Shown: positions 8,228-16,933 of the stretch, in pieces
Position numbering within the stretch: position 1 is the first letter of the stretch
Layout: each line of letters opens with the position of its first letter
Assembly: GCA_025351405.1 (NCBI GenBank)
Contig: JANXVZ010000024.1
Span: forward strand, 1-64,000
Direction of reading: 5' to 3'
From: Sphingomonadales bacterium
Lineage (GTDB): Bacteria; Pseudomonadota; Alphaproteobacteria; Sphingomonadales; Sphingomonadaceae
Length of the DNA: 64,000 nucleotides
Notes under the pieces: model-generated
Databases searched by the model: none
What the model saw: the letters and a program-made list of their open reading frames with translations, nothing else
What the model was told of the DNA's origin: nothing
Made by a program: the position numbers and the translations under genes

Positions 8228-9784
8228 ATGAGCGATACCGCCGGCCTCGCCATCGTGGACCGCATGGCGCCGACCCTGCAGCAGCGGCTGCTCGCAATCA
8301 TGGAAAACCCCGCCGTTCGCCGCGCCCGTCCGGCGATTTTGGCGATGGTCTCAATCGTTGCGGTGCTGTTGCTGTGGCTCGTGTTGCGCACGCCCGAGTG
8401 GCGGCCGCTGTATGCCGAACTGTCCGACGGCGACAAGGCCGCGGTGGCGACGGCGCTGCAGGCGGGAAATTATACAAGCCGCATCGACCCCGATACCGGC
8501 AATGTCGAAGTCGCGGCCGCCGACGTCGCGGCGGCGCGGATCCTGCTGGCCGGCCAAGGGCTGCCCAAATCGGCGCGTCCGCTCGACCCTGTCGGCGATA
8601 TGCCGCTCGGCCTCAGCCGGGCTGTCGAGGCGGCGCGGTTGAAGGGTGCGGCCGCGACCGAACTCGGCGCTTCGATCGAGGCCATCGATGGCGTCCGCCA
8701 TGCCACTGTCCATATCGCGTCATCCGAGCCGTCCGTGTTCGTTCGCGATCGATCGCCGGCGACGGCGTCGGTGTTCGTGTCGCTCGCGCCCGGTCGAGTG
8801 CTCGGCAATGCCCAGGTACGCGCTATCGTCTGGCTGGTCAGTTCCTCGGTGGCGGGGCTGGCGCCCGACAAGGTTAGCGTTGTCGATCAATCGGGAGCCT
8901 TGCTATCGGCCGGCGCCGGCGAGGGGGAGAGCGCCCAGCTCGACTATCAGCTCCACATCGAGGCGATGGTGCGGGACCGGCTGTTCAAGCTGTTGACGCC
9001 GCTCCTCGGGCCGGGACGCTTTACCGCGGAAGTTGCCGCCGATGTCGATTTCAGCCTGAATGAGGCGACATCGGAACGCTTTGCCCGTGACGGCTCGGTG
9101 CTGCGATCGGAAACGGCCAATCGCGCGATCGACACCAGCGCTGTTCCGGCCAAGGGCATTCCGGGCGCTCTTTCGAACACCGCGCCCGCCGCCGCCCAAC
9201 TCACCGCGACCCCACCGGCTGCGGCAGCCGCCGCCGCACCGTTACCGACAATCACCAGCGAGACCACCAACCGCGCCTGGGAAATCGGCAAGGATGTTTC
9301 GGTCACGCATGGCAATGCACCCCGCCTCCACCGCCTGTCGGTCGCAGTGGTCATCGACAAGCTGGCGCTGGCCAAGGCGACGCCGCAGGAGATTGCCGGT
9401 CTCAACCGCATCGTCCAGGGCGCGATCGGTTTTGATGCATCGCGCGGCGACAGCGTCGAAGTGCAGCTCCGCAGTTTTGCTGTACCGACGCCCGACCCGG
9501 TGCCGTCCTGGTATGAAAAGCCCGCGCTGCAAAGCTATGCACCGGCAGCAGCGATCGGCGTGCTGGGGTTGGTCGGCGGCGCCCTGGCACTGGTGCTGAG
9601 CCGGCGCCGGCGGGGGGCTTCGCCGTCGCTGATCGATGGCGGCGAACTGCTCGCGGAGACTATCAACCCGCTGCCACAACTCGTTGATTATCGTGAAAAG
9701 CTTGGCCTTACGCGTGACTTGGTGAGCGGTGATGCCGACCGGGCGACCGCAGTGGCACGTCAGATGTTGGCGGCCGAGCTGTGA
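8228..9784 (+). CDS. fliF: Flagellar MS-ring protein FliF
   Basis: Integral membrane protein that forms the MS ring on which the rotor and export gate assemble. A membrane helix near residues 38-57 is followed by the periplasmic ring-building domains (A-R-x-L-L-A-x-x-G-L-P-K; H-A-T-V-H-I-A; V-F-V-S-L-A-P-G). A Pro/Ala-rich loop follows (about 310-345), then a second membrane helix (about 435-455) and a cytoplasmic tail that binds FliG. The 518-residue length is at the short end of the family. It ends in GTGA, overlapping the fliG start by four bases. Confidence 0.95.
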   Translation: MSDTAGLAIVDRMAPTLQQRLLAIMENPAVRRARPAILAMVSIVAVLLLWLVLRTPEWRPLYAELSDGDKAAVATALQAGNYTSRIDPDTGNVEVAAADVAAARILLAGQGLPKSARPLDPVGDMPLGLSRAVEAARLKGAAATELGASIEAIDGVRHATVHIASSEPSVFVRDRSPATASVFVSLAPGRVLGNAQVRAIVWLVSSSVAGLAPDKVSVVDQSGALLSAGAGEGESAQLDYQLHIEAMVRDRLFKLLTPLLGPGRFTAEVAADVDFSLNEATSERFARDGSVLRSETANRAIDTSAVPAKGIPGALSNTAPAAAQLTATPPAAAAAAAPLPTITSETTNRAWEIGKDVSVTHGNAPRLHRLSVAVVIDKLALAKATPQEIAGLNRIVQGAIGFDASRGDSVEVQLRSFAVPTPDPVPSWYEKPALQSYAPAAAIGVLGLVGGALALVLSRRRRGASPSLIDGGELLAETINPLPQLVDYREKLGLTRDLVSGDADRATAVARQMLAAEL

Positions 9785-10791
9785 CGGTCCTGCAGGTCGC
9801 CGGATCGGAACTTTCCGGCGCCCAGAAATGCGCCATCCTGGTGTTGCTACTGGAGGAGCCCCAGGCCGCCGAATTGCTGCGCCGCATGGACGCCGGTGAA
9901 GTCCGGGCTGTCGGCGAGGCGATGCTGTCGGTTGCGGAAATCGACCCGGCTGCGATCGATCGGGTTCTCGACGAGTTTCTCGAGCGCACACGCGGGGTTT
10001 CGGCCCTCGACAGCCAGGGGCGGCAGGTTCGCGCCGTATTGTCACGAGCCCTCGGCACGCCGCGCGCCGAACGCGTTATCGATGCACTGGGACCACCGGC
10101 AGCGGCGCGCCGTTTTGCGGCGTTCGACTGGATCGACACGGCGGCCATTGCGGTGCTGATCGCCGACGAACATCCGCAAGCGATTGCGGTCGTCCTGGCG
10201 CATTTGCCCGAGGCGCTGGCCGCCGGCGTGCTCGATGCCCTGCCGGTGACGCTTCATGCCGATGTGATCCTGAGGCTGGCGACGCTGAATCCGGTGTCGC
10301 CGCAGGTCATTGCGGACCTGGAGGCGGACCTTGAGGCAAAGCTGGCGAGCCGGGACGGTGCCGCCGGCAAGGCCGCGCTGGCGGGGACCGACTTCACCGC
10401 CAGGCTGGTAACATTATCGAGCAATCATAAAGCGCTGCTTGAAGCGCTTGCGAGCGTTGATGATACGTTGGCGGCGCGGATAGCCGAGCAACTGTTTCTG
10501 TTTTCCGACCTTTTGCAACTCGACACCAAGGCCATGCAGATGGTGGTGCGCGAAACCGAATCGGCTGTGCTCGCAGTGGCGTTGAAGGGGGCGACCCAGC
10601 CACTGCGCGATCATGTGTTCGCGGCGATGTCGAGCCGCGCTGCGTCGCAATTGCAGGACGACCTTGCCGAACGCGGCCCGATGAAGCGCGCGGAAGTCGA
10701 TGCCGCACAGGCCGAAATCTGCGCGGCAGTGCGACGGCTTGGCGACAGCGGCGCAATCATGCTGCCGGGCGCGAGTGGCGGCTATGTCTGA
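9781..10791 (+). CDS. fliG: Flagellar motor switch protein FliG
   Basis: Rotor protein that converts stator action into torque and binds FliF on one side and FliM on the other. The 336 residues cover the N, middle and C domains. The middle-domain E-H-P-Q motif is present (D-E-H-P-Q-A-I-A-V-V-L-A-H-L). The C-domain carries the charged torque-helix segment near F-L-F-S-D-L-L-Q-L-D. The start is GTG at 9781, overlapping the fliF stop, which indicates translational coupling. It overlaps fliH by eight bases. Confidence 0.94.
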   Translation: MTVLQVAGSELSGAQKCAILVLLLEEPQAAELLRRMDAGEVRAVGEAMLSVAEIDPAAIDRVLDEFLERTRGVSALDSQGRQVRAVLSRALGTPRAERVIDALGPPAAARRFAAFDWIDTAAIAVLIADEHPQAIAVVLAHLPEALAAGVLDALPVTLHADVILRLATLNPVSPQVIADLEADLEAKLASRDGAAGKAALAGTDFTARLVTLSSNHKALLEALASVDDTLAARIAEQLFLFSDLLQLDTKAMQMVVRETESAVLAVALKGATQPLRDHVFAAMSSRAASQLQDDLAERGPMKRAEVDAAQAEICAAVRRLGDSGAIMLPGASGGYV

Positions 10792-11329
10792 ACCATGGTT
10801 TCACCCTGCCGCCGGGCTTGCGGGCTTGCTGTCGGCATTGCAGCCGCGCGACCCCGAGATGGAGGTGTCTGTCGATGTTGCCGCGCTGTGCGATGCGGCG
10901 AGGCTGGCGGGTTTTGCCGAGGGCACCGCGCGGGCGGAGGCGGAACTGGCCCCGCTCCGCCGTCACCTCGCTGAAGCCGCCGAGGCGCTTGAAGCGGCGT
11001 GCCGCATCGATCCCGATCGGTTGCGGCCCTTGATGATGGCGCTGGTCCAGAAAATTGTCGAGGCGGTGTTGCTGGCGGAACTGGGCAAGGGCCTTGGCGT
11101 CTTGCAACCGCTTGTCGAGGCGGTGCTGGCAGCGGCCGGGCCTTTGGAGCGGGCGTCATTGCGGCTGCATCCCGAGACACTGGCCGTGTTGCAACCGCAC
11201 CTGCCGCATCTGCGGGTTATCGCCGACGCGTCGCTCGATCGCGACAACATAATCGTGGAAGCCATTGATTTCGTGATTGATACATCACTTTCGGCGCGTC
11301 TTGCGCAGGTGCTGGAGACGCTGGCATGA
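10784..11329 (+). CDS. fliH: Flagellar export regulator FliH-like protein
   Basis: A 181-residue protein between fliG and fliI, the standard place for FliH, which tethers and restrains the FliI ATPase. It has an Ala/Glu-rich helical centre (about 40-75) and a C-terminal domain (L-M-x-A-L-V-Q-K-I-V-E-A-V, then L-R-L-H-P-E-T-L-A-V-L) typical of the FliH/HrpE C-domain. Sequence is otherwise diverged and position gives much of the support. ATG 10784 overlaps the fliG end; a longer in-frame ORF upstream is not FliH-like. Confidence 0.85.
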   Translation: MSEPWFHPAAGLAGLLSALQPRDPEMEVSVDVAALCDAARLAGFAEGTARAEAELAPLRRHLAEAAEALEAACRIDPDRLRPLMMALVQKIVEAVLLAELGKGLGVLQPLVEAVLAAAGPLERASLRLHPETLAVLQPHLPHLRVIADASLDRDNIIVEAIDFVIDTSLSARLAQVLETLA

Positions 11330-12642
11330 CGGCAAGCGAGGCGTTGGCAGCCTTGGCCGAGGCGGCGGTAGTGGCACCTTTGTCGTTGCGCCGTGCCGGG
11401 CGGGTGACGGCATTCGACGGCAGCACGGTCGAGGTGATCGGCATCGATGCCATGGTCGGATCACGCGCGCTGATCGGGCCGCACAGGTTGGCCGCCGAAG
11501 TCATCGGCTTCCGCGACAGCCGGGCATTGCTGATGGGCCTGTCGCGGCTGGAGGGTGTGAAGCCGGGCGCGATGGTCCTGGCCGACGCCGCTGAAGATGC
11601 CGTCGCGGCCGGTCCGGAACTGCTGGGGCGGGTCATCGATGGCTTGGGCCGGGCGCTCGATGGCGGCGGCGTCGTGCGGTGCGCCCGGCGTGCGGCGTTG
11701 CACGGCGCGGGGCTGGCGCCATCGGCACGGTCACGCGTCACCGTGCCGTTCGCGACCTGCTTGCGCGCCATAGACGCCCTGCTGACACTGGGGCGTGGCC
11801 AGCGCGTCGGCATCATGGCGGGGACGGGGGTCGGAAAATCAGTCCTGCTGGGGCAGGTCGCACGCTGGGCCGATGCCGATGTCGTCATCATGGCCCTTAT
11901 CGGCGAACGCAGCCGCGAGATTACGGATTTCATCGAGACAGAATTGAGCGGGCCGGCGCGGGCGCGCACCGTTACGATCGCGGTGCCGGCCGGCGACGCA
12001 CCGCTGCTGAGAGTGCGCGGGGCGCAGCGGGCCTTTGCCATTGCCGAGGCGTTTCGCAGCCAGGGGCAGCATGTGCTGCTGATTCTCGACAGTCTCAGCC
12101 GCGTCATCCACGGCGCTCGCGAAGTCGTGCTGGCCCGGGGCGAACCCGCCGGCACGCGCGGCTATCCGCCATCGGCGCTCGCACAGATCGCGGCATTGGT
12201 GGAACGCGCCGGAGGCGAACGCGCCAGCGGCGGCGCGATCACCGCCATTGTCACGGTCTTGGCTGAAAACGACGATCGCGCCGATCCTGTCGTCGATGCG
12301 GCGCGCGGTGTCCTCGATGGCCACATCCTGCTGTCACGAGCCTTGGCCGGCCGTGGGCAATTCCCGGCAATAGATCTCGCCGCTTCGGCCAGCCGGGTGA
12401 TGGCGGATGTTGCAGATCCGGAACAGTTGCGTGCCGCGACGCGATTTCGGCGGTTGTCGTCGCTGGTCGAGGACAATCGCGACCTGGTGCTGATGGGGGC
12501 ATATGCGCCCGGCGCCGATGCCGAACTCGATGCGGCACTGGCGCTGGCGCCGGCGCTCGAGGCGTTCCGTGCACAGGATCGCGGCCTGCGCGCCGATGCC
12601 GGTGACAGCCGTCGTGCGCTGCTGGAGCTGGTGGCACGATGA
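11326..12642 (+). CDS. fliI: Flagellar type III export ATPase FliI
   Basis: Cytoplasmic hexameric ATPase of the flagellar export apparatus, related to the F1 beta subunit. Walker A is I-M-A-G-T-G-V-G-K-S (about 164-173), followed by A-L-I-G-E-R-S-R-E-I-x-D-F and Walker B with V-L-L-I-L-D-S-L-S-R. The ATPase-family segment G-E-P-A-G-T-R-G-Y-P-P-S is intact. The 438-residue length is normal. The ATGA overlaps with fliH and fliJ suggest coupled translation. Confidence 0.96.
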   Translation: MTASEALAALAEAAVVAPLSLRRAGRVTAFDGSTVEVIGIDAMVGSRALIGPHRLAAEVIGFRDSRALLMGLSRLEGVKPGAMVLADAAEDAVAAGPELLGRVIDGLGRALDGGGVVRCARRAALHGAGLAPSARSRVTVPFATCLRAIDALLTLGRGQRVGIMAGTGVGKSVLLGQVARWADADVVIMALIGERSREITDFIETELSGPARARTVTIAVPAGDAPLLRVRGAQRAFAIAEAFRSQGQHVLLILDSLSRVIHGAREVVLARGEPAGTRGYPPSALAQIAALVERAGGERASGGAITAIVTVLAENDDRADPVVDAARGVLDGHILLSRALAGRGQFPAIDLAASASRVMADVADPEQLRAATRFRRLSSLVEDNRDLVLMGAYAPGADAELDAALALAPALEAFRAQDRGLRADAGDSRRALLELVAR

Positions 12643-12998
12643 GCCCGCTGTCGCCGATCGACCGGCTGATCCGGGTGCGCCGCATTCGCGCCCGCTTGGC
12701 GATGGCGGCGCTGGGACGTACGCAAGCCCGGCGCATGGCGGATGCGGCGTTGCTTTCGCGCGTCACGGACTTGCTTGGTGCCGGTGGGCCACATTTCGGC
12801 GTGGAGGCGGCATCCGCTGCCAAGGCTCGCGCCGGTGCCGATGCGCTTCTGGCTCGGCTGGGCGACGATGTTCGACAGCGTATGGTGCATGGCGATGCAG
12901 ATCAGGCGCGGTTGGGGGAGGCGCTGCAGCGGGCCCAGGCCGCGGTCGATGCGGCGATTGCAAGGCGCACCGCCCGGACGGCGAAGGCCGAAGCATGA
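12639..12998 (+). CDS. fliJ: FliJ-like flagellar export protein
   Basis: A 119-residue, Ala/Arg-rich, almost entirely helical protein between fliI and fliK, where FliJ (the coiled-coil stalk protein working with FliI and FlhA) is encoded. Sequence signal is weak, as usual for FliJ, so the name rests on position, size and helical character. It overlaps fliI by four bases and fliK by four bases. Confidence 0.7.
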   Translation: MSPLSPIDRLIRVRRIRARLAMAALGRTQARRMADAALLSRVTDLLGAGGPHFGVEAASAAKARAGADALLARLGDDVRQRMVHGDADQARLGEALQRAQAAVDAAIARRTARTAKAEA

Positions 12999-14170
12999 TG
13001 GTGCAGCCGGTCAGCCTCAACGACAGCGTCGCCAGCGCGAAGACGCCGGCCTCCGAGCCGGCCTCGCCCGGGTTCGCAGCGCAGCTTGCCGCAGCGGCGC
13101 CGGCGGCTGCAGGGCAGGGTGCAAAGCCAGCGGAAGCTCCATCGGCAACGCCGCATCCGGACGTTGCCAATGTCGCGCTGCTTCCCACCGGCGGCGCGGC
13201 GCCCGCCGATGGCGCGTCAAAGGCGGCTGGCGCCAGGTTGCGAAAGATTGACGACACCGACGATCCGTCACCCTTGCTGGCCTTTGCGCCGCCCTTGCCG
13301 TTGCCGTGCGCGATCGTGATGCCCGAGCCGGCGCATAATCATGTTGCTTCGCCTGATGACTTGCCCACATCGGAGGGTACACTGTCCGCGCAGGCCAACG
13401 CTCCGCAGCTTGGCGCAACACAGCCCACACGACATTTGTTGCCGCTTGCTGCCGCTGCCGATCTGCTTGGACTGCCAACCGACTTCGCCGCCAAGCTGCC
13501 TGCTGCCCTGCCTTCCGCACCTCCCGTCATAGGCCTGGCCGCAGTCGCATCGCCCCCCGGTGTACTGGCAGCCGCCGTAGCGCCTGATGTCGCACTACCG
13601 GCAACCATGCCCTCCGATACGCACGCGGCGCCGGAACCAGCGCTCCCGTCCCTGGCATCGGCGCTTGCGGTGGCATCGCGGCGCCCGGTCGAAAAAGCCC
13701 GCGCAGCCGGCGATGCTTCGCCCCTGCCGGCGCCCGCGCCACCGGTCGTATCCCTCAATTCGCCGGGTTCCATCCCGCCCACACTCGCGGCGTCGCGTCC
13801 GCCTGTGCCGCACCAGTTCGTCGATGCCGGAACCAACCTCGCTATCGCGACCGACAGCCTTGGCCCCGTGCGCATCGCCGTCGAGGGCGGGCCGCAGGAT
13901 CTGCGCGTATCGCTGGCGATTGCGACCGACAGCGCGGCGCTGGTTGCCGGCGATGCGGCACGGCTCGTGGCCGATCTGGCCGCCGGCGGCATGCGGCTCC
14001 AGGCCTTCGATATCAACAGCCTGCCAACCAATCTGGGCAGTTTCGGCGGCAATGGACCGGGCACGCAATCGGGTCACCGGGGTCGCGCCGCCGTCCCGTC
14101 CCCCGTCGCCCTGGTTTTCCCGTCGGGCACCGCTACGTCCCGCGCATCCCGCGCTGATCGCTACGCCTGA
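12995..14170 (+). CDS. fliK: Flagellar hook-length control protein FliK
   Basis: Exported ruler that sets hook length and switches export specificity. The 391-residue product is mostly a low-complexity Pro/Ala-rich region (about 1-275), as expected for a ruler. It ends in a compact FliK C-domain: L-G-P-V-R-I-A-V, then D-L-R-V-S-L-A-I-A, then L-V-A-D-L-A-A-G-G-M. The start at ATG 12995 overlaps the fliJ stop. The frame is open far upstream, but that stretch is antisense-like to fliI/fliJ codon phase. Confidence 0.82.
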   Translation: MMVQPVSLNDSVASAKTPASEPASPGFAAQLAAAAPAAAGQGAKPAEAPSATPHPDVANVALLPTGGAAPADGASKAAGARLRKIDDTDDPSPLLAFAPPLPLPCAIVMPEPAHNHVASPDDLPTSEGTLSAQANAPQLGATQPTRHLLPLAAAADLLGLPTDFAAKLPAALPSAPPVIGLAAVASPPGVLAAAVAPDVALPATMPSDTHAAPEPALPSLASALAVASRRPVEKARAAGDASPLPAPAPPVVSLNSPGSIPPTLAASRPPVPHQFVDAGTNLAIATDSLGPVRIAVEGGPQDLRVSLAIATDSAALVAGDAARLVADLAAGGMRLQAFDINSLPTNLGSFGGNGPGTQSGHRGRAAVPSPVALVFPSGTATSRASRADRYA

Positions 14171-14182
14171 GGCATATTTCGC

Positions 14183-14686
14183 ATGACCATCGCCATTCCG
14201 CCCCCAAAGCTTGCCAAGTCCGGAAAAGTCGGCGGCCTTCTCAAAATCCTCGGCACGGGGCTGGCCTTTGTCGCCGGTGCCGCTGCCGGCGGCTTCGGCG
14301 CAGTCGTCGGCATGGGACGCCTCGGACCCGCTGAAAAGTCGGCGCCCGCTGCTGCCGAGGTTGCAAGGTCGCCGGTGCAATATGTCGAGCTCGACAACGC
14401 CTTTACATCGAACCTTATCGACACTGGCCGCTATCTGCAGCTGCGGTTGTCGCTGTCCACCACTGGCGGCGCACCGGTTGCCGCGGCGATCGTGCGGCAC
14501 AAGCCGGCGCTGATTTCGGCTGTGCTGTCCGTACTCGGCGACCTTGGGGAAGCCGATGTGGCCGATCGCGCCGTCAAGGACCGGTTGCGCGTCAAGCTGC
14601 GCACCGCGATCAACGAGACACTGAAACAAAAGGGTGAGTCCGGCAGCGTCGACGAAGTGTTCTTCACCGGCCTGGTCGTCCAATGA
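14183..14686 (+). CDS. fliL: Flagellar basal-body protein FliL
   Basis: Single-pass inner-membrane protein that surrounds and stabilises stators. The 167 residues start with a short basic cytoplasmic tail, a Gly/Ala-rich membrane helix (about 18-45) and a periplasmic domain ending in V-D-E-V-F-F-T-G-L-V-V-Q, which resembles the family's I-x-x-V-x-F-T-x-F-V-V-Q ending. A 12-base gap separates it from fliK. The stop overlaps the next ATG. Confidence 0.9.
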   Translation: MTIAIPPPKLAKSGKVGGLLKILGTGLAFVAGAAAGGFGAVVGMGRLGPAEKSAPAAAEVARSPVQYVELDNAFTSNLIDTGRYLQLRLSLSTTGGAPVAAAIVRHKPALISAVLSVLGDLGEADVADRAVKDRLRVKLRTAINETLKQKGESGSVDEVFFTGLVVQ

Positions 14687-15420
14687 GCGACCTCCGCATT
14701 CGGTCGGAAGCGATTCCCGAGCCCTTGTGGCCCGAAGACTTTCTTCCGCCCCGCGCCATCCTCGATGCAGCGCCTGTCGAGGATGATTTCAGCGCCCTGC
14801 TGGCCGGCGCCGATATCGTGCTGTCCCGGTTGTTCGGTGCGGCGGTGACGGTGCTCCCGGGGCGTACCGAAAGCTCTGCCCCGGCGCTGCGCGTATCCCG
14901 CGAGCTGGCGGCGCTGCTGATGACGCTGCGTCTTGGTGGCGACCCGGCGCGGTCTGTTGCAGGGCCGGCGGCTTCGGTACCCGCTGGAGTGGCGCTGACC
15001 CGTCATGCCGGCGCCATCGCCGCCGCGCTCGATACCGTCGCCGCAGAGCACTGGCCGCAATCATGCCGCTTGCCGGGGCTTGACCTTGTCATCGCCTGTT
15101 GCGGCGTGTCGGGTTCGGCGCATGTCGCGGCGCCCGTGATGGCCGCGATTGCGCCACCGGCACCGGTCGCCGCATTGGCGCTGCGCCTGTTCGAGATGCC
15201 GATGCGCGTACGCATAGAACTCGCCAGCGAGGCGGTGCTGGTATCGAGCCTGCTGCCGCTTCATGCCGGGACGGTCGTGCCGATTTCGCCATCGCCTGAA
15301 ATGCCATTGTTGCTGGGCGACCATCGCATCGGCCGCGCCACGCTGGCGCCGATGCCCGATGGCCGCCAACAGGCAACCATAATCGCCATCGGCGTCGAAG
15401 CTTCGGGGGGCCGGCAATGA
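14683..15420 (+). CDS. fliM: Reduced, diverged FliM (motor switch protein)
   Basis: Occupies the FliM slot between fliL and fliN, but is only 245 residues against about 320-350 for typical FliM. The N-terminus (M-S-D-L-R-I-R-S-E-A-I-P) lacks the L-S-Q-x-E-I-D peptide that binds phosphorylated CheY. The centre is poorly conserved. The C-terminus (about 170-240) reads as a SpoA/surface-presentation domain: V-R-I-E-L-A-S, a leucine-rich strand, then G-T-V-V-P-I-S. It probably still forms the C-ring with FliN. The alternative is a paralog, with a full fliM elsewhere. Confidence 0.7.
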   Translation: MSDLRIRSEAIPEPLWPEDFLPPRAILDAAPVEDDFSALLAGADIVLSRLFGAAVTVLPGRTESSAPALRVSRELAALLMTLRLGGDPARSVAGPAASVPAGVALTRHAGAIAAALDTVAAEHWPQSCRLPGLDLVIACCGVSGSAHVAAPVMAAIAPPAPVAALALRLFEMPMRVRIELASEAVLVSSLLPLHAGTVVPISPSPEMPLLLGDHRIGRATLAPMPDGRQQATIIAIGVEASGGRQ

Positions 15421-15701
15421 ACGCGATTACACCCGGCGGCCTGCAGGCCGATGCCGGCGACCTTGGCGCCTTCGGCGCGATTTCGGTGCGGCTGTCGGTA
15501 GAGGTTGGTGCCGTGCGCATGACGTTGCGAGACGTACTGGCGCTGCAGGTCGGCAGTGTCCACAGCCTCGACCGCCGTGTCGACCAACCTGTTGACGTGT
15601 TGATCAACGACCGGTTGATCGCCCGGGGCGAGATCGTTTCCATCGGCGATCGCTTTGGCGTGCGATTGACCGAGATCGTGCCCGGCGGAGCCCCGGGGTG
15701 A
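15417..15701 (+). CDS. fliN: Flagellar motor switch protein FliN
   Basis: C-ring protein that pairs with FliM and docks FliH-FliI cargo. The 94 residues are almost a single SpoA domain with the family features V-R-L-S-V-E-V-G, M-T-L-R-D-V-L-A-L-Q-V-G-S, L-D-R-x-V-D-x-P-V-D-V-L-I-N-D-R-L-I-A-R-G-E-I-V and G-V-R-L-T-E-I. It overlaps fliM by four bases and fliO by four bases. Confidence 0.93.
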   Translation: MNAITPGGLQADAGDLGAFGAISVRLSVEVGAVRMTLRDVLALQVGSVHSLDRRVDQPVDVLINDRLIARGEIVSIGDRFGVRLTEIVPGGAPG

Positions 15702-15946
15702 TGTTGCACGACCGCATCCGTGCCCTGACATTGCGGATACCCTTGTTTGCGCGCATGGCCGGGGAGACCGTGCGCCCCGCCCGGATTGTGCAGGCGCTGC
15801 CGCTGGGGCCGGGCAGTCGGCTGCTGGTTGTCGAATTCGGTGGACGCCAGGTGCTCGTCGGCCAGTCGCGAAACGGGCTGGCGGCGCTCGCAGAGGCTTG
15901 CGAAGCCGATTCGATCGGCAGCGCGCAAGCCGGCGTTGGGCGCTAG
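15698..15946 (+). CDS. fliO: FliO-like protein lacking a membrane helix
   Basis: An 82-residue protein between fliN and fliP, the slot of FliO, the assembly helper for the FliP export gate. The core A-R-I-V-Q-A-L-P-L-G-P-G-S-R-L-L-V-V-E-F-G-G-R-Q-V-L matches the usual FliO cytoplasmic strand set. The usual N-terminal transmembrane segment is missing; the protein begins M-L-H-D-R-I-R-A-L-T-L-R. The start is GTG 15698 or ATG 15701. Gene order gives much of the support. Confidence 0.72.
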   Translation: MMLHDRIRALTLRIPLFARMAGETVRPARIVQALPLGPGSRLLVVEFGGRQVLVGQSRNGLAALAEACEADSIGSAQAGVGR

Positions 15947-15947
15947 C

Positions 15948-16628
15948 ATGATGATCCTCGCTGCTCCCATCGCGCCGACTGTCGCTGCATCGCTGCCGAC
16001 GCTGTCGTCGTCCATCCAGATCCTGTTGCTGATGTCGGCGTTGACGTTGCTGCCGGCGGCGCTGCTGATGATGACCTGCTTCACCCGCATCATTGTCGTG
16101 CTGGCGATATTGCGGCAGGCGCTCGGACTGGGGCAGAGCCCGCCGAACCAGTTGCTCGTCGGCATGGCCCTGCTGATGACGGTGTTCATCATGCGACCCG
16201 GCCTCGATACGATCTATGCCACCGCCTATCAGCCGATGGTCGCCGGCCAGATCGGTGCCGATGTCGCGCTCGGCCGCACCGGCGATGTGCTGAAAGGCTT
16301 CATGCTGAGCCAGACACGTGAGGCAGACCTGCGCAAGTTCGCCGAAATTGCCCATGCCGGGCCTTTCGAGACGCGCGCCGAGGTGCCGCTACCCGTGGTT
16401 CTGCCGGCATTCGTGTCCAGCGAGCTGAAGACCGCCATGCAGATCGGCTTTGTCGTCTATCTGCCGTTCCTGGTCATCGATCTGATCGTGTCCAGCGTGT
16501 TGATGTCGCTCGGCATGATGATGGTGTCGCCGGCCACGGTATCACTGCCGGTGAAGCTGGCCCTGTTCGTCACGGTCGACGGCTGGAGCCTGGTCCTTGG
16601 CTCGCTGGCGCGGAGTTTTGGCGGATGA
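15948..16628 (+). CDS. fliP: Flagellar export gate protein FliP
   Basis: Polytopic protein of the FliPQR export channel. The 226 residues include S-S-I-Q-I-L-L-L-M-S-A-L-T-L-L-P, then T-C-F-T-R-I-I-V-V-L, and the R-Q-A-L-G-L-G-Q-S-P-P-N-Q segment typical of FliP. A C-terminal pair of helices carries G-F-V-V-Y-L-P-F-L-V-I-D. ATG 15948 (or 15951) was chosen; the upstream extension of this frame overlaps fliO and is not FliP-like. It overlaps fliQ by four bases. Confidence 0.95.
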   Translation: MMILAAPIAPTVAASLPTLSSSIQILLLMSALTLLPAALLMMTCFTRIIVVLAILRQALGLGQSPPNQLLVGMALLMTVFIMRPGLDTIYATAYQPMVAGQIGADVALGRTGDVLKGFMLSQTREADLRKFAEIAHAGPFETRAEVPLPVVLPAFVSSELKTAMQIGFVVYLPFLVIDLIVSSVLMSLGMMMVSPATVSLPVKLALFVTVDGWSLVLGSLARSFGG

Positions 16629-16933
16629 TGCGTGTCTCCGCAGCGGCGTCGTTCGCCGATATGCCCGATGATCGCGTGCTGGCGGAATTGACCCGCGCCG
16701 CGGTCATGCTGTTTGCGCAAAGTGCCGCGACTTTTCTTGTCCCCGTGCTCGTCGTCGCAGTGCTCGTCGGGCTGGTTCAAACCATTGTCTCGGTCAATGA
16801 AACGAGCTTGAGCTTCCTGCCCAAATTGGCGGCACTGGTGGTCACGATGGCAGTGGCCGGCGAAGCCGTCATGCGCGGGCTCGCCGATTTCATGACATCG
16901 GGCCTTGCCGACATGGTCGGGGCCATCCGGTGA
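16625..16933 (+). CDS. fliQ: Flagellar export gate protein FliQ
   Basis: Two-helix membrane protein of the FliPQR channel. The 102 residues have hydrophobic segments around 35-58 and 65-85. The first holds V-G-L-V-Q-T-I-V-S-V-N-E-T-S-L-S-F-L-P-K, close to the family's Q-x-x-T-x-I-x-E-x-T-L-x-F-x-P-K motif. An N-terminal extension of about 15 residues is longer than in many FliQ proteins. It overlaps fliP and fliR. Confidence 0.94.
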   Translation: MMRVSAAASFADMPDDRVLAELTRAAVMLFAQSAATFLVPVLVVAVLVGLVQTIVSVNETSLSFLPKLAALVVTMAVAGEAVMRGLADFMTSGLADMVGAIR

